A stretch of DNA of 21,189 nt from CAWUJT01 sp963922715 (GTDB lineage: Bacteria > Pseudomonadota > Alphaproteobacteria > Rhodobacterales > Rhodobacteraceae): the NCBI GenBank assembly GCA_963922715.1, contig CAWUJT010000029.1:1-21189 (forward strand), in the 5' to 3' direction. The translations under genes and the position numbers were made by a program. The notes under the pieces were generated by a model. That model was not told the DNA's origin and did not search any database. It saw only the letters and a program-made list of their open reading frames with translations. Of the stretch, positions 1 through 7,360 are shown one piece after another. Numbering within the stretch: position 1 is the stretch's first letter; each line of letters opens with the position of its first letter.

Positions 1-74
1 TGGAGGCGAGTGGGGGAATCGAACCCCCGTACACGGATTTGCAATCCGCTGCGTCACCACTCCGCCAACTCGCC
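1..74 (-). tRNA. tRNA-Cys, anticodon GCA
   Basis: Read on the minus strand, the sequence folds into a full 74-base cloverleaf. The 7-bp acceptor stem is GGCGAGT with ACTCGCC, the discriminator is U and the CCA is genome-encoded (plus 1-3). The D arm is GCG/CGC, the anticodon stem is GCGGA/TCCGT around loop TTGCAAA, and the T arm is GGGGG/CCCCC with loop TTCGATT. The anticodon GCA (plus 40-42) decodes the Cys codons UGC and UGU, and the U discriminator is typical of tRNA-Cys. The 3' end coincides with the left edge of the window. Confidence 0.97.
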
Positions 75-430
75 TTTGTGATTTAAATTCAATAGATTAC
101 ATAGTGAAATAAAAACTTTATAAATCAACTCTGCCCAAGAGTCTACCCGTTCATATTCTGTTGATGTTCCATGCAAACGGCTGATCCTTAGCATTAACCC
201 GAGCTTTGCAAATATCGGCGCGCCATGAAGGTCTAAGCTAATATATAAGTGAGCGTATTACAGGTATGATATAGGCATTCTTCACTTCACAAAATTCAAT
301 TTACATAGCGGACGCGCATCGTCAACGCATACTTTCAGGGGCAGAACAAGAACAGAACGGTGTAAACTTTTCTGATATTTGGTGTAAACTCTCCAAATAA
401 TTAAATATAGTCAATAACTTACAAGGTATA
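75..430. other. non-coding spacer between two tRNA genes
   Basis: These 356 AT-rich bases separate the two minus-strand tRNA genes. I see no reading frame with a credible start, ribosome binding site and length on either strand. It should hold the end of the CAU tRNA transcript and the promoter of tRNA-Cys, but neither shows convincing hexamers or a clear U-tailed hairpin. The one patterned element is a 10-base direct repeat, GGTGTAAACT, at 359-368 and 381-390, with starts 22 bases apart. Confidence 0.6.
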
Positions 431-507
431 TGGTAGGCCCGGAGGGACTTGAACCCCCAACCAAACCGTTATGAGCGGTTTGCTCTAACCAATTGAGCTA
501 CAGGCCC
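431..507 (-). tRNA. tRNA with CAU anticodon, probably tRNA-Ile2
   Basis: The minus strand gives a complete 77-base cloverleaf with encoded CCA and discriminator A. The acceptor stem is GGGCCTG with CGGGCCT, which includes a terminal G1-U72 wobble and a U6-G67 wobble. The anticodon stem AACCG/CGGTT encloses loop CTCATAA, so the anticodon is CAU (plus 471-473). CAU is shared by initiator Met, elongator Met and the lysidine-modified minor Ile tRNA. The variable loop TGGTT and overall sequence look most like tRNA-Ile2, which reads AUA after TilS converts C34. The elongator Met alternative is not excluded. Confidence 0.9.
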
Positions 508-518
508 ATCAGATGTCC

Positions 519-546
519 TGAGTATCATGACTACATCAGCCGTCAA
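519..546 (-). promoter_or_regulatory. candidate sigma-70 promoter for the CAU tRNA
   Basis: On the minus strand, TTGACG (plus 541-546) lies 16 bases before TACTCA (plus 519-524). The latter is 11 bases upstream of the first tRNA base. The -35 matches consensus at five of six positions; the -10 is weak. The placement upstream of a stable-RNA gene supports the call. Confidence 0.4.
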
Positions 547-552
547 GATGAA

Positions 553-581
553 TTGCACCCCTTTTGAAAAAGCGTTAAGAA
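553..581 (+). promoter_or_regulatory. weak candidate promoter for purM-purN
   Basis: TTGCAC at 553-558 and TAAGAA at 576-581 are 17 bases apart and end about 30 bases before the purM start. The -10 matches consensus poorly, so this is only the best available candidate in the 106-base gap between the divergent tRNA and purM. No purine riboswitch structure was seen in this short leader. Confidence 0.25.
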
Positions 582-613
582 AGTGAGACTTTGACTAAGT
601 ATCGAGAGAAACC

Positions 614-1663
614 ATGACCGTTTCACACAAAGGGGTATCTTACGCCGATGCGGGTGTAGATATTGACGCAGGAAACGATCTTGTCAAACGCATCAAACCG
701 GCGGCCAAAGCCACACATAGATCCGGTGTGATGGATGAATTGGGCGGGTTTGGTGCACTTTTTGACCTAAAGGCAACAGGCTACCGCGATCCGATTCTGG
801 TAAGTGCAACAGATGGCGTGGGCACAAAACTCCGCATCGCGATTGACACAAATCACCTGCATGATATTGGCATCGATCTGGTTGCGATGTGCGTCAACGA
901 TCTGATTTGCCAAGGCGCAGAACCGCTCTTTTTCCTCGACTATTATGCGACCGGCAAGCTTTCTGTCCCAAAGGCCACAGCAGTCATCGAGGGCATCGCC
1001 CGCGGCTGCAAACAAGCGGGCTGTGCCCTGATTGGAGGCGAGACCGCCGAGATGCCCGGCATGTATGCCGCAGACGATTTTGACCTGGCGGGGTTTGCGC
1101 TTGGCGCCATGGAGCGCGGGGCGCACTTGCCGCAAAATGTGGGCGTAGGCGATAAACTGATCGCGCTTAGATCGGATGGCCCGCATGCAACGGGCTTTTC
1201 TTTGATACGGCACATTGTCGCGCAGGAGGGGTTGTCTTGGACAGACCCTGCACCTTGGGAAGCGTCTAAAACCTTGGGCTCTGCTCTTTTGGTCCCGACG
1301 CGTCTTTATGTCCACCCGGCCCGTCAAGCCATGGCGGCAGGCGGCATTCATGCCCTGGCCCATATCACCGGCGGCGGGGTGACAGAAAATCTACCGCGGA
1401 TCCTGCCCAAAGGCCTTGGAGCCCAGATCGATTTAGGGACATTCAAACTCCCCCCTGTTTTCAGGTGGCTTATGGACACCGGTGGCCTGTCCCTGCACGA
1501 GATGCTCAAAACATTCAATTGTGGCATTGGACTAATTGCGGTGGTTGCTTCTCAACAAGCTGAAACTTTGATGGAGGTCCTCCGTGAGGCCGGAGAAGAC
1601 AGCTGGTGCATCGGTGACATCATCCCGCAGGAGGGCATCGATTATATCGGATCACTCGATTGA
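614..1663 (+). CDS. purM: phosphoribosylformylglycinamidine cyclo-ligase (AIR synthetase)
   Basis: This 349-residue cytosolic enzyme catalyses step five of purine synthesis, the ATP-dependent ring closure of FGAM to AIR. The family motifs are present in order: ATDGVGTKLRIA near residues 65-76, GGETAEMPGMYA near 140-151, and ITGGGVTENLPRIL near 253-266. The length matches bacterial PurM, usually about 345 residues. The ATG is preceded by GAGAGAAACC, a moderate ribosome binding site. The stop codon overlaps the start of purN, so the two genes form a translationally coupled pair, the usual arrangement in alphaproteobacteria. PurM makes AIR, whereas PurN acts two steps earlier in the same pathway. 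Nothing is truncated or missing. Confidence 0.97.
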   Translation: MTVSHKGVSYADAGVDIDAGNDLVKRIKPAAKATHRSGVMDELGGFGALFDLKATGYRDPILVSATDGVGTKLRIAIDTNHLHDIGIDLVAMCVNDLICQGAEPLFFLDYYATGKLSVPKATAVIEGIARGCKQAGCALIGGETAEMPGMYAADDFDLAGFALGAMERGAHLPQNVGVGDKLIALRSDGPHATGFSLIRHIVAQEGLSWTDPAPWEASKTLGSALLVPTRLYVHPARQAMAAGGIHALAHITGGGVTENLPRILPKGLGAQIDLGTFKLPPVFRWLMDTGGLSLHEMLKTFNCGIGLIAVVASQQAETLMEVLREAGEDSWCIGDIIPQEGIDYIGSLD

Positions 1664-2262
1664 GTGTGCGCGTTGCCATTTTGATTTCTGGCAACGGCTC
1701 CAACATGGTGAAATTGGTGAACAGTATGACCGGCGATCACCCCGGCAAACCTGGTTTGGTGATCTCAAACATCGCCACTGCCGGTGGCTTAACACATGCG
1801 AAAGAATGGGGCATCTCAACGGAAGTGATTGATGATGAACTCTATAAATCTGACCGAGAAAAATTTGATGAATCAATAGAAAACAAATTATTAGAATATG
1901 GCATTGATGTTGTTTGTCTGGCGGGGTTCATGCGTATTCTGGGCCCAGAAATTGTGAACACTTTCCAAGATCGCATGCTGAACATTCACCCCTCTTTGTT
2001 GCCGAAATATCCCGGCCTCAACACACATGCCCGCGCCCTTGATGCCGGGGACAAGGCGGCAGGTTGTACGGTCCATATCGTCACGCCTGAACTCGATGCG
2101 GGCCGCATCCTTGGCCAAGCGCGTGTCAGGATTGATCCGGATGATACACCGCAAAGTCTTGCCGCACGGGTGCTCCGGCAAGAACACCGGCTTTATCCCC
2201 TGGTGCTCCGACGGTTTCTTGAGGGACAACAATCCCCTCTTTTTCTTGCGCCTGAACTCTAG
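1660..2262 (+). CDS. purN: phosphoribosylglycinamide formyltransferase (GAR transformylase)
   Basis: This 200-residue enzyme transfers a formyl group from 10-formyl-tetrahydrofolate to GAR in purine synthesis. The N-terminal ILISGNGSNM is the phosphate-binding loop. The catalytic set is visible as N108 and H110 in NIHPSLLPKYPG and D146 in ELDAGRILGQ. The start is uncertain: a TTG at 1660 overlaps the purM stop as TTGA, and a GTG at 1666 would give MRVAILIS, a typical PurN beginning. Neither has a good ribosome binding site, so translation probably depends on coupling to purM. The protein is otherwise full length and closes with the usual EHRLYPLVLRRFLEG helix. Confidence 0.95.
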   Translation: MSVRVAILISGNGSNMVKLVNSMTGDHPGKPGLVISNIATAGGLTHAKEWGISTEVIDDELYKSDREKFDESIENKLLEYGIDVVCLAGFMRILGPEIVNTFQDRMLNIHPSLLPKYPGLNTHARALDAGDKAAGCTVHIVTPELDAGRILGQARVRIDPDDTPQSLAARVLRQEHRLYPLVLRRFLEGQQSPLFLAPEL

Positions 2263-2283
2263 CTCTTGCACAGGAAAAAGGGC

Positions 2284-3465
2284 ATGAAAGATCGCATGGA
2301 AGACAACATCAAAATTCTTGACACCACACAGGCCCTGTCTGCGTTCTGCAAACGGGCTGAACATGGCCCCTATATCACGATTGATACCGAATTTCTGCGA
2401 GAGCGCAGCTATTACGCAAAACTGTGTCTTGTTCAGATTGCGTTACCAGAGGACGGGCCGGAAACAGCTGTTCTTGTGGACCCTCTCAGCCCGGGGCTGA
2501 ACCTAGCGCCGCTCTATGCGCTTCTTGCAAATGAAAATGTTGTCAAAGTGTTTCACGCCGCCCGGCAAGATATTGAAATCTTTTATCTTGAGGGGGGCGT
2601 GATCCCAGAACCGTTGTTTGACACCCAAATTGCGGCGATGGTCTGCGGTTATGGAGAGCAGGTGGGCTATGAAACCCTTGTGCGCAGCATTGCAAAAGCA
2701 ACTTTGGATAAATCGAGCCGCTTTACAGATTGGTCGCAAAGGCCGCTGTCGAAGGCGCAAAAAACCTATGCATTGGCCGATGTGACACATCTGCGTCATG
2801 TTTATGAACATCTGAATACAAAACTACATGAGAGCGGGCGCCTATCATGGGTGAAAGAGGAAATGGCCACTCTGTTGGATCCTGCCACCTATTCGACCGA
2901 TCCCAAAGAAGCCTGGTTAAGGTTAAAGATGCGCACAACTTCGCCGCGGTTCGTGGCCATTGCGCGCGAATTGGCCATGTTTCGTGAAAACTATGCGCAA
3001 GAGAATAATATCCCCAGAACGCGCGTGTTCAAAGATGATGCGTTGATGGAACTTGCCTCCACCAAGCCAACTGAACTCAAGCATCTTTCGAAATCACGAC
3101 TGCTGCTTCGAGAAGCGCGGAAAGGGCCCATTGCAGAGGGGATCCTTGATGCGATCCAAAGGGGGGTAGAACTGCCCAATGACGTTTTGCCCAAAGTCCC
3201 CAGACCCAAAGGTCGCAATCAGATCAACACGGCTTTGGCCGATCTTCTGCGTGTTTTGTTAAAAGCCAAAGCAGAAGAGATGGGGATTGCACAAAAACTT
3301 ATCGCCACGGCAAGTGACCTGGACGACATTGCCTCGGGCGATTTATCTGGACAATGGCGAGAGGGCTGGCGTGGGGACGTTTTTGGGGCCGATGCGCTCA
3401 AGCTCTATGACGGTAAAATCGCGCTGGCCTGTAAAGATCACAAAGTGCGCATCATCGATCTATGA
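2284..3465 (+). CDS. rnd: ribonuclease D
   Basis: This 393-residue 3'-to-5' exoribonuclease of the DEDD family trims tRNA 3' ends and other structured RNAs. Numbered from the chosen start, the exonuclease domain carries motif I D34 and E36 (IDTEFLRERS), motif II H91 to D96 (FHAARQDIE) and motif III Y162 and D166 (YALAD), which makes it the DEDDy subclass. A helical HRDC-type RNA-binding region follows at roughly 210-295. I chose ATG 2284 because CAGGAAAAAGGGC lies just upstream; a TTG 18 bases earlier is in frame but unlikely, and ATG 2296 is possible. It lies 21 bases after purN, and its stop overlaps the next gene as ATGA. Confidence 0.94.
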   Translation: MKDRMEDNIKILDTTQALSAFCKRAEHGPYITIDTEFLRERSYYAKLCLVQIALPEDGPETAVLVDPLSPGLNLAPLYALLANENVVKVFHAARQDIEIFYLEGGVIPEPLFDTQIAAMVCGYGEQVGYETLVRSIAKATLDKSSRFTDWSQRPLSKAQKTYALADVTHLRHVYEHLNTKLHESGRLSWVKEEMATLLDPATYSTDPKEAWLRLKMRTTSPRFVAIARELAMFRENYAQENNIPRTRVFKDDALMELASTKPTELKHLSKSRLLLREARKGPIAEGILDAIQRGVELPNDVLPKVPRPKGRNQINTALADLLRVLLKAKAEEMGIAQKLIATASDLDDIASGDLSGQWREGWRGDVFGADALKLYDGKIALACKDHKVRIIDL

Positions 3466-4202
3466 TCTACCTGTATAAAGTTCTTCCTGCGCTGATCAGT
3501 CCACTCGCTTTGGTGATTTATTTCATAGCGCTATCGCTCTTTGTTAAGACACGCTGGCCGCGGATTGTCGCACTCCTTTTGCTGTTTTCTATCAGCAATC
3601 CTCTTATCGGTCGGCAGACGATGCAAATTTTGGAACGGCACCACCCACCCATAGATATTGCCACTTTGCCTGAAATGAAAACTGTGGTGGTTCTGGGCGG
3701 TATAATGCGCACAGTCAGCCTGCCGAATGGTGAAATCAAACATGACTTCATGGACACTGTGGATCGCTTTGAAACGGCGCTTAACCTCATCGAAATGGGT
3801 AGAACTGAGCAGATCATCTTTACCAGAGGACAGTTGCCCTGGTCTATAGGTCCACCAGAAGGTGAGATTTTACACGCGCTTGCATTGCGTCGTGGTCTGC
3901 AAGAGGATCAGGTCCAATTGACAGATATCGCCGCGAATACTGCGCAAGAAGCCCGTGCTGTAAAGCGTCTTCTCGGCGAAGAACGGCAGATCGGTTTGAT
4001 CACCTCGGCCTTTCACATGCCCCGCGCGCAACGGCTGTTCGAGAACGAAGGTTTTGTGGTGACGCCGATTGCCGTTGATCATCGCGCGGAACTGCAAGGA
4101 CTTACACTACAGGACTTTTTGCCAGACGCGGAGGCTTTGGTGCAAACTTCGTTATTTTGGCGAGAAATGCTTGGACGCGCCTATTACACCTTGAAATACT
4201 GA
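3462..4202 (+). CDS. DUF218 / YdcF-ElyC-SanA family membrane protein
   Basis: This is a 246-residue envelope protein. Two hydrophobic segments near residues 9-28 and 33-50 anchor the N-terminus, and the rest should face the periplasm. The DUF218 core is recognisable: VVVLGG near 69-74, a run ending in IIFTRGQ near 113-119, EAxxxxRLL after NTAQEA, and the LITSAFHMPRAQRLFENEGF motif near 175-194. The family includes ElyC and SanA of E. coli, linked to envelope integrity and possibly polyprenyl-phosphate metabolism. The exact reaction is not established and the substrate here is unknown. It overlaps rnd by four bases (ATGA), so it is in the same transcript. A functional tie to RNase D is not implied. 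Confidence 0.85.
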   Translation: MIYLYKVLPALISPLALVIYFIALSLFVKTRWPRIVALLLLFSISNPLIGRQTMQILERHHPPIDIATLPEMKTVVVLGGIMRTVSLPNGEIKHDFMDTVDRFETALNLIEMGRTEQIIFTRGQLPWSIGPPEGEILHALALRRGLQEDQVQLTDIAANTAQEARAVKRLLGEERQIGLITSAFHMPRAQRLFENEGFVVTPIAVDHRAELQGLTLQDFLPDAEALVQTSLFWREMLGRAYYTLKY

Positions 4203-4328
4203 CATACAGATAGGCTTTTTCGCAAAGCGTGTTTTCGTCATTCTGTACCGTGCAAAAGTCGCAAACAAGCGATATGGTGTGAAAGAGCCGTCTAAGCTCA
4301 ACCTATAACCAAACCAGGAGGTCTTGCC

Positions 4329-6755
4329 ATGAAATCCCAAGCTCGCGTGGTCGTGATCGGTGGCGGCGTTGTTGGATGCTCAGTTCTTTATCACCTTGCC
4401 AAAGCCGGATGGCGCGATGTGCTGCTGCTGGAACGCTCTGAACTCACCTCAGGGTCCACATGGCATGCTGCAGGCGGATGTCACACGATCAACGGAGATC
4501 CGAATGTGGCGAAACTGCAGAAATATACCATCGATCTTTACCGCGAGATTGAAGAATTGTCCGGCCAAGCCACCGGCTTTCATATGACGGGCGGCGTCAT
4601 GCTTGCCGCGACGCCCGAGCGGTTTGAGTGGCTCAAGAGTTTGGCGGCACAGGGCCGTTATCAAGGGATCGAGACAGACGTCATCACCCCAGAGGAGGCC
4701 CATGCCATCATGCCACTTTTGGATCCAAGTCAATTCATCGGGGGCCTGCGCACCTATGTTGACGGTCACCTTGATCCCTCCGGCGTGACCTGGGCCTATG
4801 CGAAATCCGCCCGTAAGCTGGGGGCTGAGATTGAACAGCACTGCAAAGTCGAAGAAATTTTACGCACGCCTGGTGGAGGATGGGTTGTCAAAACCGCCAA
4901 AGGCGATGTGAGTTGTGAGCATGTTGTCAACGCCGGTGGCCTTTGGGCGCGCGAGGTAGGGCGCATGGTTGGGATTGAACTGCCCGTTCTGGCCATGGAG
5001 CATATGTATCTGCTCACCCAGGACATGCCAGAGGTGGCAGAGATCAACGCGAACACCGGCAAAGAGGTCTGCCATGCCGTTGATTTTGACGGTGAGTTGT
5101 ACCTTCGCCAAGAACGCGGCGGGATGCTGATGGGCACCTATGAGAAAGCCTGTGTGCCTTGGTCGGAACGGCAAACGCCATGGAACTTTGGCCATGAGTT
5201 GCTGCAACCCGATATCGATCGGATCGCGCCGTCGCTCGAAGTGGGTTTTCGCCATTTTCCAGCCTTTGAACATGCCGGGATCAAGCAAATCATCAATGGA
5301 CCATTCACATTCGCACCCGATGGCAATCCCCTGATGGGTCCGGTGCGCGGCCTGCCCGGGTTTTGGGCCGCTTGTGGCGTTATGGCGGGATTTTCGCAAG
5401 GCGGCGGTGTCGGGCTGGCGCTGGCCAATTGGATCATGGATGGCGACCCGGGCTTTGATGTCTGGGCGATGGATGTGGCGCGCTACGGCGATTGGGCCAC
5501 GCTGAGCTATACCAACCCCAAGGTGCAAGAAAACTACGCCCGCCGGTTCTCGATCCGCTTTCCCAATGAGGAACTTCCTGCTGCCCGCCCTTATAAGACC
5601 ACCCCGATCTACGACATGTTGATCCGCATGGGGGCCCAGATGGGTGACAACTGGGGCCTTGAGACACCGCTTTGGTTTTCCCCCGATGGCACAGAAGACG
5701 TGTTCTCTTGGCGGCGCTCCACCGATTTTCCCCATGTTGCGGCAGAAGTCACCGCATGTCGCACCAAAGTGGGTTGCATGGAGATCAGCGGCTTTTCAAA
5801 ATTCAAAGTCTCCGGTCCCGGGGCGCGCGCTTGGTTGGATCACATCTTCGCCTGCCAAATTCCAAAACCGGGCCGGATGACCCTGGCACCTATGCTCAAA
5901 CACGATGGGAAGCTGCAAGGGGACCTCACCTTGGCCTGTCTTGGACCAGAGACATACTTCCTGGCCGGATCAGGCGCGGCAGAGGTGTTCTACATGCGTT
6001 GGTTCGAAGCTCATCTGCCTGATGATGGCACGGTGCAGGTGGAAAACATCGGGCTGGGGCTGTGCGGGTTGTCGATTGCAGGCCCAAACGCGCGAAGGCT
6101 ACTCGCCCGCCTGACGCCACAGGATGTCAGCAATGAAAGCCTGCGGTTCATGAGCATCCGTGAAATGGACGTGGGATTTGCGCCTTGCCTTGTGGGTCGT
6201 GTCAGCTTTACCGGCGATCTGGGATATGAGATTTGGATGAAGTCCGAATATCAACGTCATGTTTTTGAAAGAATTTTAGAAGTCGGGGAAGATTTAGACC
6301 TGAAGATGTTCGGCCTACGTGCTTTAAATGCCATGCGCCTAGAGAAAAACTTTGGCGGATGGGCACGAGAGTATCGCCCGATCTACAGCCCCTTAGAGGC
6401 AGGGTTGTCCAGATTTATCGCCTATGACAAAACCTGTGACTTTATCGGCAAAACCGCCGCCTCGGAAGAACGGCAAAGCGGTGGCACGGTGCGGTTGAAA
6501 TCCTTTGTGGTGGAAACACCAGATGTCGATGTGATCGGGGATGAACCCATTTGGCTTGGGGAAAGTGTTGTCGGGTGGGTCACCTCCGGCGGATATGCGC
6601 ATCATTCTGGGGTCTCGCTCGCTATGGGCTATGTGCCGAAGGAAGTTCTCAACGATGATCAGCCTTGGTCCATCGAGCTGTTGGGGCAACGTTATCCCGC
6701 ACGCCTACAACACACCGCTTTATTTGATGCCAATGCTGAGCGGATGCGTGGATAA
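4329..6755 (+). CDS. dimethylglycine/sarcosine dehydrogenase-type flavoprotein fused to a GcvT domain
   Basis: This 808-residue two-part enzyme probably oxidatively demethylates an N-methylated glycine. It would pass the one-carbon unit to tetrahydrofolate and electrons to a flavoprotein acceptor. Residues 6-35 hold the dinucleotide fold with VVVIGGGVVGCS. STWHAAG at 43-49 contains H46, at the position where mitochondrial dimethylglycine and sarcosine dehydrogenases attach FAD covalently. The DAO domain runs to about 370, followed by a linker and the aminomethyltransferase-like domain (about 430-700, then a C-terminal barrel to about 800). GCVTs' folate-binding character is inferred from homology. 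The ATG has an excellent ribosome binding site (CCAGGAGGTC). Dimethylglycine, sarcosine or a related methylamine are all possible substrates, and sequence alone does not choose among them. Confidence 0.88.
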   Translation: MKSQARVVVIGGGVVGCSVLYHLAKAGWRDVLLLERSELTSGSTWHAAGGCHTINGDPNVAKLQKYTIDLYREIEELSGQATGFHMTGGVMLAATPERFEWLKSLAAQGRYQGIETDVITPEEAHAIMPLLDPSQFIGGLRTYVDGHLDPSGVTWAYAKSARKLGAEIEQHCKVEEILRTPGGGWVVKTAKGDVSCEHVVNAGGLWAREVGRMVGIELPVLAMEHMYLLTQDMPEVAEINANTGKEVCHAVDFDGELYLRQERGGMLMGTYEKACVPWSERQTPWNFGHELLQPDIDRIAPSLEVGFRHFPAFEHAGIKQIINGPFTFAPDGNPLMGPVRGLPGFWAACGVMAGFSQGGGVGLALANWIMDGDPGFDVWAMDVARYGDWATLSYTNPKVQENYARRFSIRFPNEELPAARPYKTTPIYDMLIRMGAQMGDNWGLETPLWFSPDGTEDVFSWRRSTDFPHVAAEVTACRTKVGCMEISGFSKFKVSGPGARAWLDHIFACQIPKPGRMTLAPMLKHDGKLQGDLTLACLGPETYFLAGSGAAEVFYMRWFEAHLPDDGTVQVENIGLGLCGLSIAGPNARRLLARLTPQDVSNESLRFMSIREMDVGFAPCLVGRVSFTGDLGYEIWMKSEYQRHVFERILEVGEDLDLKMFGLRALNAMRLEKNFGGWAREYRPIYSPLEAGLSRFIAYDKTCDFIGKTAASEERQSGGTVRLKSFVVETPDVDVIGDEPIWLGESVVGWVTSGGYAHHSGVSLAMGYVPKEVLNDDQPWSIELLGQRYPARLQHTALFDANAERMRG

Positions 6756-6781
6756 GAAAATAAACTTGAAACAATACTTTA

Positions 6782-7360
6782 GTGTCCAATCTTCAGGTTC
6801 TTTTATTGGCTGCAGGGGCCTCATCGCGGATGCGGGGCGCGGATAAATTATTGCGCCGCATTGAGGGCACAACACTTTTGCGGCGGCAAGCAACTGCTGC
6901 TCTGGCAACTGGTCTGCCGGTGACAGTTGTGCTTGGGCAACATCATGCCAAGAGAGCCGCAGAAATAGAGGACCTTCCTCTGACACATCTCACGGTCTCT
7001 GAAACGGAAATGTCCGCCTCGATCAAAACCGGGGTTGCCGCCCTTCCACCTGGGCCGATCTTAATCATGCTGGCGGATATGCCTGAAATTGAATCCGAAG
7101 ATCTGATGCGGCTTGTGCATGCGGCAAAAGCGCATCCAGACCAGATTTGCCGTGCTGTCACAGAAGATGGAACGCCTGGGCAACCTGCTCTTTTTCCCGC
7201 ATGTTTGAGACCTCGGCTTCAAACGCTGACCGGCGATAAGGGTGCGCGTGACCTGATTGCAACAGAAGGTTATCATGCGGTTGAATTGCCAGACCAACGC
7301 GCTGTGGTCGACCTTGATACCCCTGAAGACTGGGCCGCTTGGGAAGCCCGGGCGCTATGA
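6782..7360 (+). CDS. MobA/MocA-like nucleotidyltransferase
   Basis: This 192-residue protein has the NTP-transferase fold. The N-terminal LLLAAGASSRMRGADKLL is the nucleotide-binding loop with the conserved Arg and Lys. Further on come LIMLADMPEI, where the Asp should bind metal, GTPGQPALFP, and GDKGARDLI near the end. These match the MocA/MobA-like group that attaches CMP or GMP to molybdopterin, or acts on related cofactor precursors; the exact nucleotide and acceptor are unknown. The start is a GTG with no convincing ribosome binding site, 26 bases after the flavoprotein, suggesting readthrough or coupled expression. No molybdenum enzyme or XdhC gene is in the window. Its stop overlaps the convergent dehydrogenase gene. 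Confidence 0.82.
   Translation: MSNLQVLLLAAGASSRMRGADKLLRRIEGTTLLRRQATAALATGLPVTVVLGQHHAKRAAEIEDLPLTHLTVSETEMSASIKTGVAALPPGPILIMLADMPEIESEDLMRLVHAAKAHPDQICRAVTEDGTPGQPALFPACLRPRLQTLTGDKGARDLIATEGYHAVELPDQRAVVDLDTPEDWAAWEARAL

Noticed and set aside
1..507. Integration site or island next to the tRNA genes
   Set aside because: No integrase, no duplicated tRNA 3' end and no shift in gene content were seen between or beside the tRNA genes.
4203..4328. Possible riboswitch (for example glycine type) before the flavoprotein gene
   Set aside because: The 126-base gap is short and shows only a weak GCTTT/AAAGC stem. I could not see conserved glycine-riboswitch helices.
4860..5735. Antisense open frame of 291 codons across the dehydrogenase gene
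   Set aside because: It is opposite a strongly supported gene with domain motifs throughout. Its own translation shows no family motif, so it is a codon-bias shadow.
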